Source of the DNA: Streptomyces alanosinicus
GTDB lineage: Bacteria; Actinomycetota; Actinomycetes; Streptomycetales; Streptomycetaceae
DNA length: 64,000 bases
Reading direction: 5' to 3'
Assembly: GCF_014650595.1 (NCBI RefSeq)
Contig: NZ_BMVG01000010.1
Coordinates: 1-64,000 of the forward strand
In this document: positions 8,522-16,108 of the stretch, one piece after another
Numbering within the stretch: position 1 is the stretch's first letter
Layout: every line of letters starts with the position of its first letter
Translations under genes and position numbers: made by a program
Notes under the pieces: generated by a model
What the model was told of the DNA's origin: nothing
The model's input: only the letters and a program-made list of their open reading frames with translations
Database searches by the model: none

Positions 8522-8975
8522 GATGGAACTTCCCTTCCTAATGGATATTTCACAAGGGGGGAGCGGCCCCCTCTGGGGACAGACGGACGGCCGCCGACCG
8601 CGGGCGCCGGGCCCCGTCTCCGGGAGCCCGGCGCGACCCCCGCGGTGCGATGGATCAAAGCACGCAGCCGGGGCGGGCTTCCAATCAACCAGGCCTCTCA
8701 CCTGGGCACTTGGCTCAGGAAAGGAGGCATCCGTGCAGGCGTGCGCACGTCACGTCGGCGACTCCTTCACATGCGGCACGGCATCGGCGCGTCCGGCCCC
8801 TTGCCCGCCGGGCGGCGAATCCGGCACTCCTCGCCAAAGGAGTGCCGGGGGGCGCGCGATTGTGCAGATCCTCGGTCGACAGTGACTTGGTTGAGTATTC
8901 AATGTGCAGATTCCCTGAAGCAGAGATTCCGCATCGTGCCGGGAACGGACCGTTACTGATCGGTAGCGTTCCGTG
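8522..8975. other. 454-bp intergenic region with hairpin and a possible small ORF
   Basis: This should hold the promoter of the peptide operon. It contains a perfect 11-bp stem hairpin (CCGGCACTCCT at 8821-8831, AGGAGTGCCGG at 8838-8848). On the plus strand an AGGAGG at 8723-8728 stands five bases before a GTG at 8733 that opens a 50-codon ORF ending at 8885 and overlapping the hairpin. The predicted peptide has three Cys but resembles nothing I know. It may be a leader ORF, a small RNA or chance. Confidence 0.4.
8942..8972 (-). terminator. Terminator of thioesterase gene
   Basis: GGAACG (8942-8947) pairs with CGTTCC (8967-8972), with an inner ACCG/CGGT pair. The hairpin lies four bases after the thioesterase stop codon, in the right place for a rho-independent-like terminator. 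Confidence 0.6.
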
Positions 8976-9389
8976 TCAGCCCAGAATCGCATAGACCGTG
9001 CTCGCCCGGGCCGCGAGCGCCCCCGAGCCGGTGTCGCTCAGGGTGATGTCGGCGAACGCCGTACGCCGGCCGAGTTTCGTCAGGACCGCTTCGATCCGGA
9101 CATCCGCGCCGGTCACCGCGCGCTGGAACGACGTCGACTGCTGCACCGTCGTCATCGGCACGAAGCCGCCCCGCGCGGCGGACACCGCGATCACCGTGGC
9201 CGTGTCGGCGGCCGCCATCAGCGCCTGCCCCGACAGCCCGCCGCCCTCCCGGGCCAACCGCTGTGACCACGGCAGCAGCAAGACGGCCCGGTCCTCGCCC
9301 ACGGCCTCCACCCGCAGCGCGAGATCGAGCACCCAGGGGGCGAAGTTGGCGGACAGGATCTTGTCGGCCTCGGCGGGAGTCATCGTCAT
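8976..9389 (-). CDS. PaaI-like hotdog-fold thioesterase
   Basis: The 137-residue protein (MTMTPAEADKIL...) has the size and pattern of the PaaI/YiiD hotdog thioesterases. It has a strand rich in acidic and hydrophobic residues (LALRVEAVGEDRAVLLLP), a glycine-bearing helix (GGGLSGQALMAAADTATVIAV) and the following TVQQSTSFQRAV strand. It would hydrolyse an acyl-CoA thioester in the cytoplasm; the substrate is unknown. The ATG at 9389 was chosen over an in-frame start at 9485 because the extra N-terminal residues are not family-like. A second ATG two codons later is possible. It is divergent from the secreted protease gene. Confidence 0.72.
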   Translation of the reverse strand: MTMTPAEADKILSANFAPWVLDLALRVEAVGEDRAVLLLPWSQRLAREGGGLSGQALMAAADTATVIAVSAARGGFVPMTTVQQSTSFQRAVTGADVRIEAVLTKLGRRTAFADITLSDTGSGALAARASTVYAILG

Positions 9390-9573
9390 AGGGGGGACAG
9401 TTCCCGGCCGCCCCGCGCGACACGCGTGGCCTGACCGATTCGCCCGCCCGGCGGGGCCGCCCGGAAACGGAATTGAACGCACCACGCGGCGGGTGCGTAC
9501 CTACGGCCATCCAGGCGCCCCGGAAACGCACTGCCCGTCAGCGGCAGCCCCTCGTCCCCAGGAGGTCAAGAAG

Positions 9574-11010
9574 TTGAGTCACAAGCGAATGCCCAAGCGC
9601 AAGGCCGCGATAGCGGTGGGCGGTGTCGCGGCGCTCGGAGCGGCGGCACTCCTGCTGCCGAACGCCAACGCCTCGCAGGACAAGAACGACATGAACGCGG
9701 CGGGGACCGGCGGCGTCAAGACGCTCAAGGCCACCCAGGCCTCCGGTGTCGCCGCCCAGGTCCAGAAGATCCTCGGTGACGCCTTCGCCGGGTCGTACTA
9801 CGACAGCGCCAAGCAGCAACTCGTCGTCAATGCGGCCGACGGCGACCAGAATGCGATCGCCCAGGCCAAGAACGCGGGCGCTGTCGTGCGCGAGGTGCAG
9901 AACAGCACCCGCGCCCTCAAGGCCGCGGCCGGCACGCTGAAGACCAAGGCGACGATCCCCGGCACCTCCTGGGCCGTCGACCCGCGCACCGACAAGGTCC
10001 TCGTCACCGCCGACTCCACCGTCACCGGCGCCAAGTGGAACAGACTGCAGTCGACCGTGCAGAGCCTCGGCACCGGCATGGCGACCCTGAAGAAGTCGGC
10101 CGGCAGCTTCAAGACCTTCGTCTCGGGCGGCGACGCCATCTTCTCCCAAACGCAAGCGGGCGGCGTGCGCTGCTCGCTCGGCTTCAACGTCACCGCCTCC
10201 GACGGCAGCCCCGCCTTCCTGACGGCCGGTCACTGCGGGGTCGCCGCCAAGGACTGGTCCGACTCCCAGAACGGCCAGCCCATCGCCTCCGTCGACCAGG
10301 CCAAGTTCCCCGGCAACGACTTCTCGCTCGTCAAGTACACCGACCCCAACACCCAGGCGCCCAGCGAGGTCAACGCCGGCAACGGCCAGACCGTGCAGAT
10401 CACCCAGGCCGCGGACGCCACCGTCGGCGAGACCGTGTTCCGCATGGGCTCCACCACCGGTCTGCACAACGGGCAGGTCACCGGCCTCGACGCCACCGTC
10501 AACTTCCAGAGCGAGACCAACCCCGGCGGCACCGACACCGTCAACGGCCTCATCCAGACCAACGTCTGCGCCGAGGCCGGCGACAGCGGCGGCTCCCTGT
10601 TCACCCAGGACGGCAGCGCCGTCGGCCTCACCTCCGGCGGCAGCGGCGACTGCACCAGCGGCGGCGAGACGTTCTTCCAGCCGGTCACCGCCGCTCTGCA
10701 GGCCACCGGCGCCACCCTCGGCAACGGAGGCAATGGAGGCAGCGGCGGCAACGGCGCGGGCGGCCAGTCCGGCTCCGCCGCCCCGTCGGCCTCCGCGAGC
10801 GACCCCTCCGGCGCCGGTGACCAGTCCGGCGCGGGCGGCGACCAGATCGGCGGCTCCGCCGACCCGTCCGCTTCGGCGAGCGACCCCTCCGGCGCCGGTG
10901 ACCAGTCCGGCACCGGAGCCGGCGCGAGCGACCCGGCAGGCAGCGGCGGCGACCCGTCGTCCGGCAGCGGCTCCGCGAACGACGGCTCGTCCCTGACCGG
11001 CTCGAACTGA
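9574..11010 (+). CDS. Secreted S1 family serine protease with low-complexity tail
   Basis: The 478-residue protein has a signal peptide (about residues 1-35) and a propeptide with the YYDSAKQQLVVNAADGD motif. An alpha-lytic/streptogrisin-type protease domain follows. The catalytic triad is His220 (TAGHC), Asp249 (GNDFSLVKY) and Ser338 (GDSGGS), with the usual disulfide Cys pairs. After about residue 385 the tail is rich in Ser, Gly, Asp and Ala with repeats of DPSGAGDQSG, perhaps a wall-spanning linker. There is no sorting motif or membrane helix. A TTG start at 9574 was chosen because a perfect AGGAGG lies 8 bases upstream; ATG at 9589 is the alternative. A related protease with a membrane anchor is at 54498-55877. 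Confidence 0.92.
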   Translation: MSHKRMPKRKAAIAVGGVAALGAAALLLPNANASQDKNDMNAAGTGGVKTLKATQASGVAAQVQKILGDAFAGSYYDSAKQQLVVNAADGDQNAIAQAKNAGAVVREVQNSTRALKAAAGTLKTKATIPGTSWAVDPRTDKVLVTADSTVTGAKWNRLQSTVQSLGTGMATLKKSAGSFKTFVSGGDAIFSQTQAGGVRCSLGFNVTASDGSPAFLTAGHCGVAAKDWSDSQNGQPIASVDQAKFPGNDFSLVKYTDPNTQAPSEVNAGNGQTVQITQAADATVGETVFRMGSTTGLHNGQVTGLDATVNFQSETNPGGTDTVNGLIQTNVCAEAGDSGGSLFTQDGSAVGLTSGGSGDCTSGGETFFQPVTAALQATGATLGNGGNGGSGGNGAGGQSGSAAPSASASDPSGAGDQSGAGGDQIGGSADPSASASDPSGAGDQSGTGAGASDPAGSGGDPSSGSGSANDGSSLTGSN

Positions 11011-11061
11011 GCCTTCGCGACTCCCCGGCCGGCCTCACCCGCGGTTGCGGCCGGCGGGGTC

Positions 11062-11095
11062 ACGGTCCGGCTCTCCGGCGGGAGGGCCGGACCGT
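11062..11095 (+). terminator. Terminator of S1 protease gene
   Basis: A perfect 10-bp stem (ACGGTCCGGC with GCCGGACCGT) encloses an inner CTCC-GGCG-GGAG stem. It lies about 50 bases after the protease stop codon and may also serve the convergent phosphatase gene. Confidence 0.75.
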
Positions 11096-11120
11096 CGCGC
11101 GACGGCCGTCACCCGGGCGG

Positions 11121-11187
11121 CCGCACCCCGTCAGGCGGGCTCACACGCCCGCCGGCCGCACTCCGTCAGGCGGGCTCACGCGCCCGC
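11121..11187. repeat. 35-bp tandem duplication over the 3' end of a phosphatase gene
   Basis: Two units of about 32 bp (11121-11152 and 11156-11187) share CCGCA, CCGTCAGGCGGGCTCAC and CGCCCGC. The right unit contains the last codons and TGA stop of the SpoIIE-type phosphatase gene; the left is an extra copy outside the gene. Confidence 0.75.
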
Positions 11188-13310
11188 AGCAGCAGCACCG
11201 CCACATCGTCCACCCGCTCCTGTGCCGCCGCGCTGTGCCGGACGAGTTCGTCCGCCAGCCGCTCCAACGGCTGGTCGCCGATCTCCGACAGCAGCCCGCC
11301 GAGGCCGACCAGCGCGTCCTCGATGTCGATGCGGGGCGCCTCCACCAGCCCGTCGGTGTACAGGACGAGGACCGATCCGGGCGCGAGGGACACCTCGGTC
11401 GTCGGATACACCGCACCCGCGTCGATCCCGAGCAGCGGCCCGCCCGCCAGGTCCAGCACCCGGACCCGGCCGTCCGGTCGTCTCAGCAGCGGCGGCGGAT
11501 GTCCCGCCCGCGCCATGACGGCCCGCCCGCGCGCCGGGTCCAGCCGCAGATACAGACAGCTCGCGAACAGCTCGGTGCCGAGGTCGATCAGCAGCCGGTT
11601 GGTGCTGCGCATCACCTCGTGCGGCGCCTGCCCGACGGTGGTGTAGGCCCGTACTCCGGTGCGGATCTGCCCCATCAGGCCCGCCGCGGTCACATTGTGG
11701 CCCTGGACGTCCCCGATCACCGCCGCCGTCAGCGGCAGTGTCGGCACCAGGTCGTAGAAGTCGCCGCCGATGTCCATGCCATGGGTGGCCGGCAGATAGC
11801 GGGCGGCCGCCTCGATGCCGGGCGGCGGCGCCAGGGAGTGCGGCAGCAGGGCCTGCTGGAGCCCGTGCGCGAGCCGGTGCTTGGCGTCGTAGAGCTGGGC
11901 CCGCTCCAGCGCCTGCGCGATCAGCCCGCCGAGGGACGTCAGCACGGCCCGCTCGTCCGCCGGGAACACATGCGGCTCGGCGTAGGCCAGCACACAGGTG
12001 CCCACCGGCCGCCCCGACGCGATCAGCGGCAGATACGCCCAGGCCGCGAAGCCGTCCGGGCTCTCGTTCCGGCTCGGATACAGCCGTTCCAGCTCGTCCC
12101 GGGAGTCGAAGAACGCCGGCACCCCGCTGTTGAGCGCATGGGTGCCGGGGGTCCGCTCGCTCAGCGCCAGCCCGTGGAACCGCTCCACGGTGTGCGGATC
12201 GGCGTACCCGCGATGCCCCAGCACATGCAGCCGTCCGCCCTGCGTGCCGAGGATCACCATCGCCTGGCTGCCGACCGCCGCGGCCACCTCGTCCCAGACC
12301 AGCTGCACCACGTCCCGCACCCCGACCGCCTCGGTCAGCGCGCCCGCGAGCCCCAGCACCTGCGAGATGGTCACCAGCCGGGACGGGGCCACGTCCGGCT
12401 GCCGCGCCCCGCGCGCGATCTCGGCCACCGCCCGCGCCCGGCTGATCCGCATGCTCAGCCCGGTCGTACTCGGATACATCCGGAACGACAGCCACTCGCC
12501 GGGCGGGCGCAGCGCCACGAACGACGTCATCTGCTGGCTGAGCAGCGCGCCCCGGTAACGGTCCTCGTACATCGGGTCGTTCAGCCAGGGCACCGACACC
12601 CACGGCTGGGTGCCGAGCAGCTCCCGGGCGGGCCGGCCGAGCAGCTCGGCGGCGGCCGCGTTGACGAACCCGATCCGGCCGTGCAGATCCAGCGACACCA
12701 GCCCGTACGGCAGCCGGGACACCATCCGCGCCGCCTCCACCGAGCCCAGCGTGTCGGCCACACCGCCCAGCGGGGTCGCGACCATGTCGCCCTCGTGCCC
12801 GGAGAGGGGCCCCTCCTCCCACGCGCCCCGCTCCAGCCGCAGCGCGAGCCGGTCGCAGGCCGCCCACAGCTGGTCGCGCTCCGCGTCGGACAGCTCCGGC
12901 GGATGCGCGCCGGGCCAGGTCACGAACACCGCGCCGTACACCCGCTGCTCCGTCGCCACGGGCAGCGCGGCCAGCGCGAACGGGTAGGGCAGCACCACCG
13001 CGATCCGCGGATAGCAGCGGGCCATCGCCTCCTCGCCGCCCACCCACACCAGCCGCCGCTCGCGTGCCGCGTCGGCGACCGGGATCGGGGCGCTGAGCCC
13101 GACCCGCTCCCACGGTGCCGCGAACGCCCGGGGCATGCCGGCGTGCACGGCCATCTCCAGGACCGGTTCGTCGGACCTGAGCAGATACACCGCGCCGGAG
13201 TGCGCGTGCACCTCGTGCATCATCGCGACCAGCGCCAGCGACAGCGTCGGCAGGGCGGGGGGTGCCCTGTCGGCCACCGGTGCGGGTTCCGGTCCCGGCC
13301 CGTCGGACAC
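11166..13310 (-). CDS. GAF-PAS-GAF-SpoIIE protein phosphatase
   Basis: The 714-residue protein has a GAF-like N domain (about residues 20-180) and a PAS domain (about 210-320, YGLVSLDLHGRIGFVNAAAAELLG). A second GAF domain covers about 335-480, and a C-terminal SpoIIE/PP2C phosphatase domain begins near residue 495. The phosphatase shows ARYLPATHGMDIGGDFYDL, VIGDVQGHNVTAAGLMGQIR and VLYTDGLVEAP, which carry the metal-binding Asp residues. Such proteins dephosphorylate anti-sigma-factor antagonists. The GTG at 13310 has GAGGAGG 8 bases upstream, which fixes the start; the frame stays open far upstream but that part overlaps ramR. It lacks the C-terminal HATPase domain of the paralogue at 20978-23440. 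Confidence 0.88.
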   Translation of the reverse strand: MSDGPGPEPAPVADRAPPALPTLSLALVAMMHEVHAHSGAVYLLRSDEPVLEMAVHAGMPRAFAAPWERVGLSAPIPVADAARERRLVWVGGEEAMARCYPRIAVVLPYPFALAALPVATEQRVYGAVFVTWPGAHPPELSDAERDQLWAACDRLALRLERGAWEEGPLSGHEGDMVATPLGGVADTLGSVEAARMVSRLPYGLVSLDLHGRIGFVNAAAAELLGRPARELLGTQPWVSVPWLNDPMYEDRYRGALLSQQMTSFVALRPPGEWLSFRMYPSTTGLSMRISRARAVAEIARGARQPDVAPSRLVTISQVLGLAGALTEAVGVRDVVQLVWDEVAAAVGSQAMVILGTQGGRLHVLGHRGYADPHTVERFHGLALSERTPGTHALNSGVPAFFDSRDELERLYPSRNESPDGFAAWAYLPLIASGRPVGTCVLAYAEPHVFPADERAVLTSLGGLIAQALERAQLYDAKHRLAHGLQQALLPHSLAPPPGIEAAARYLPATHGMDIGGDFYDLVPTLPLTAAVIGDVQGHNVTAAGLMGQIRTGVRAYTTVGQAPHEVMRSTNRLLIDLGTELFASCLYLRLDPARGRAVMARAGHPPPLLRRPDGRVRVLDLAGGPLLGIDAGAVYPTTEVSLAPGSVLVLYTDGLVEAPRIDIEDALVGLGGLLSEIGDQPLERLADELVRHSAAAQERVDDVAVLLLRAREPA

Positions 13311-13692
13311 GGCGACCACCTCCTCGCCCGGCCGCGTCGCGCATCCTGGGCACAACATTCCCTCGTGGGAGCGCGCCGCGCACGGCGAGCGGTCCGCTCC
13401 GGGCGCCCGGCCCCACCTGGCGGGACGCCCTCCCGGTACCCGCGTCGGCCCGCGCCATGCCCGGGAAACGGATGCGTGGGCGGCGTACGGGCGCCTCGCG
13501 TGCGCCCCCGCGCACCCTGATGGCCGGATCTCCGCGCCCGCAGACGGTGTCCGCACCCAAGAATGGGCACGCGCTTTGGGTGCGGAACGCGGCGGGCCGC
13601 GAGGGGTGCCGAGGGGCGCCGAGGGCGCGGACCGGGCCGGCGTGGGCGAGGACGTGGAACAGGCGTGGGGGACCATGCGAGGGGGCGGGGCA

Positions 13693-14301
13693 GTGATCAG
13701 GGTGTTACTGGTGCACGACGCGTGTCTGATGAGATCGGTCCTGGCGGAGTGGCTGCGCGGAGAACCGGGACTGTGTGTGGACCACACGCCGTGGCGGGAT
13801 GCCGACGCCCGGGTGCGGTCGTCGTGCCCGGACGTGTGCGCGGCGGACCTCGACTGGGCCGAGGGCCAGGGGATGCCGCCGCTCGGCGATCTGTGCCCGC
13901 CCGGTACCGGCGGCAGGCCGCCGGCGCTTGTGGTACTGGCCCAGGTGAACCGGCCGGGCCTGCTCAAGCGGGCCGCGGAGGCGGGTGCGCTCGGCTTCGT
14001 CGACAAGGCCGGATCGCCGGACCGGCTGGTGCGGGCCATTCGGTCGGGCGCCAAGAGGGAACGTTTCGTCGATGCGTCGCTGGGCTTCGGGTTCCTCAAG
14101 GCGGCCCAGATGCCGCTGACCCGGCGCGAGCTGAGCGTGCTGTCCCTGGCGGCCGCGGGCGCGTCCATCGCGGAGATCGCCGGCAGCCTGCATCTGTCCC
14201 ATGGCACCGTCCGCAACTACATGGCGTCGATCACCCGCAAGACCGGCGCCCGCAACCGCGTCGACGCGATCCGCATATCGCGGGGCGAGGGGTGGGTGTG
14301 A
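13693..14301 (+). CDS. ramR: LuxR-type response regulator of the SapB/AmfS locus
   Basis: The 202-residue protein has a receiver-like domain and a C-terminal LuxR-type helix-turn-helix (LTRRELSVLSLAAAGASIAEIAGSLHLSHGTVRNYMASI). The receiver keeps the likely phospho-acceptor Asp (AADLDW) and the Lys of GFVDKAG, but has only one acidic residue in the N-terminal pocket (VHD rather than DD), so control by phosphorylation is uncertain. Size, domain order and convergence with the ramCSAB operon identify it as the RamR/AmfR orthologue that activates ramC. The GTG at 13693 has GAGGGGG about 8 bases upstream; an ATG at 13675 is an alternative. Codon 5 is TTA (13705-13707), so translation should need the bldA tRNA. 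Confidence 0.88.
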   Translation: MIRVLLVHDACLMRSVLAEWLRGEPGLCVDHTPWRDADARVRSSCPDVCAADLDWAEGQGMPPLGDLCPPGTGGRPPALVVLAQVNRPGLLKRAAEAGALGFVDKAGSPDRLVRAIRSGAKRERFVDASLGFGFLKAAQMPLTRRELSVLSLAAAGASIAEIAGSLHLSHGTVRNYMASITRKTGARNRVDAIRISRGEGWV

Positions 14302-14326
14302 GCGGCGAGGGACACGTGAGGCGACC

Positions 14327-14346
14327 TGACGACAGGCCCTAGCGGG
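14327..14346. repeat. 20-bp copy of MITE terminus at ramB stop
   Basis: These 20 bases are identical to 29316-29335, the right end of the MITE-like element. The CTAG in it supplies the TAG stop codon of ramB. The rest of the element is absent, so this is a solo terminus, a deletion remnant or a preferred target. Confidence 0.7.
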
Positions 14347-16108
14347 GCAGTGGTGCCGGGCGGGGTGTCCAGGCGCCGGCCAGGTCCCGGTACAGGGCCG
14401 AGGAGCGCAGCAGCTCGGCGTGGGTGCCACAGGTGGTGCGGGCACCGTCCATGACGAGGATCAGCCCGGCGCGCCGGGCTGAGCTGATGCGGTGCGCGAC
14501 GACGATCAGCGTGCCGCCCGGACGCGCCGCGAAGGCCCGCTCGGCGCGCGCTTCCGCCTCCGGGTCGAGATGGCAGGTCGCTTCGTCCAGCAGTGCCAGC
14601 GGGGCCGCGCAGAGATAGGCGCGGGTCAGCGCGATCAGCTGCCGCTCGCCCGCGGACAGCTCCGCCGGGGACACCGTGGCGCCGGGTCCGCCCAGTGCGG
14701 TCAGCAGCGGGGTCAGCCCGACCGCGTCCGCGGCCGCCAGCAGCTCGGGCTCCGGGACGGGAGCGTCACGGAAGAGGGCCAGGTTCTCGGCCAGGGTGCC
14801 GGTGTGGACGTAGGCCTCCTGCGGGATCAGCACGGTTGCCCCCGGCGCGGGGGCGGGGCGGCCGTGCACGAGGACGGTGCCGCGCTGAGGGGTGAGCAGG
14901 CCGGCCACCAGGCCGGTGAGCGTCGACTTCCCGATCCCGCTGGGGCCTACGACGGCCAGGTGCTCGCCTTGGGGGAGGGTGAGGCCGAGGCCGTCGAGGA
15001 CGGGTTCGCCGCCGGGGCCGTAGGTGAAGGTGACCGAGGTGAGGGAGAGGGCGGGTGGGGGAGAGGGGGGTGCGGTCGTCGGGCGGGTGCGGGCGGTGTG
15101 CGGCCGACGGCGCGGCTCCCCGTCCCCCCGGGGCGGTCGCTGTTCCCGGTGCCGGGAGTCGGAGCGGGTCAGCCGGCGCAGTACGACCGTCAGGCGGGAG
15201 CCGCTGGTGCCCAGGCCGTGGACGAGGTTGTGCAGGGCCGGAAGGAGGGACTGGGTGACGTAGGCGAGCGCGCCGACCAGGGCGCCCGGGGTGACACCGT
15301 GGCCGAGCAGCCAGGGCGCGGCGACCAGCAGCAGCACCGCCGGGAGCTCGCCGCCCACCGCCAGGGCGGCCACCCGGGCCGCGCTCCAGCGGGCCAGGGC
15401 GCGGGCGGTCCGCAGTTCCGCGTCGGTGCGCCGCCCGACGGAGCCGGCGACGCGCTCCTCGGCGCCGGACGCGGTGATGTCCCGCAACGCCTCCAGCACC
15501 CCGCCCAGTTCCTGGGCCAGCGCCTCGTCGGCGGCGAGGAACGCCTCCTGCCGGCGGGCCAGCGGCCGCAGCGTCACGGCGAACAGGGCCACCCCGGCGA
15601 GCAGCGGCGGCAGGACGACCACGAGCAGCAGCGGGTCCAGCGAGAACAGGCCGATCAGGGCGCCGGCAGCGGTGAACAGGAACGAACGGGTCACCATCAC
15701 CACACCGGCGAGCGTGTCCCGGGCGATCTCCACCTGCTGGGTGAGGCCGGACAGCGCACCCGCGTCCGCCTCCCGCACCCCGCGCGCGACCACCGTCCGC
15801 ACCAGCCGGTCCCGGGCCGGCTCGACCAGCGCGGCGACGACGCCGTACACCCGCCCGGTCCCGTAGGCCCCGGCGCACACGGCCGCCCCCGCGGCCCCCA
15901 GCCACAGCAGACCGGTCCGCGCGTTCCCGGCCAGGAACCCGGCGTCCAGGGCCCGCGCCAGGGCATATCCGACGACGAAGGTCTGTCCCGCCTCCAGCAC
16001 GGACCACACGCCGAGCCGCAGCAGCACCCGCCACCGCTCCCGCAGGAACCCGCTCACCCACCGCCACAGCGGCACCCCCGCCGCCCTGCCTCCCGTCGGT
16101 CGCTGCAT
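14339..16108 (-). CDS. ramB: SapB/AmfS-type lanthipeptide ABC exporter, second half
   Basis: The 589-residue protein has an ABC membrane domain (about residues 20-310) and an ATPase. The ATPase shows Walker A GPSGIGKST, signature LSAGERQLI and Walker B LALLDEATCHLD. It is the fourth gene of the ramC-ramS-ramA-ramB operon and would pair with the upstream half to export the lanthipeptide. The ATG at 16108 overlaps the TGA of ramA by one base, showing translational coupling; an in-frame start at 16207 lies inside ramA and was rejected. Between the two domains is a low-complexity Pro/Thr/Arg linker (about 335-375). The stop codon lies in a repeat-derived CTAG. Confidence 0.88.
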   Translation of the reverse strand: MQRPTGGRAAGVPLWRWVSGFLRERWRVLLRLGVWSVLEAGQTFVVGYALARALDAGFLAGNARTGLLWLGAAGAAVCAGAYGTGRVYGVVAALVEPARDRLVRTVVARGVREADAGALSGLTQQVEIARDTLAGVVMVTRSFLFTAAGALIGLFSLDPLLLVVVLPPLLAGVALFAVTLRPLARRQEAFLAADEALAQELGGVLEALRDITASGAEERVAGSVGRRTDAELRTARALARWSAARVAALAVGGELPAVLLLVAAPWLLGHGVTPGALVGALAYVTQSLLPALHNLVHGLGTSGSRLTVVLRRLTRSDSRHREQRPPRGDGEPRRRPHTARTRPTTAPPSPPPALSLTSVTFTYGPGGEPVLDGLGLTLPQGEHLAVVGPSGIGKSTLTGLVAGLLTPQRGTVLVHGRPAPAPGATVLIPQEAYVHTGTLAENLALFRDAPVPEPELLAAADAVGLTPLLTALGGPGATVSPAELSAGERQLIALTRAYLCAAPLALLDEATCHLDPEAEARAERAFAARPGGTLIVVAHRISSARRAGLILVMDGARTTCGTHAELLRSSALYRDLAGAWTPRPAPLPR

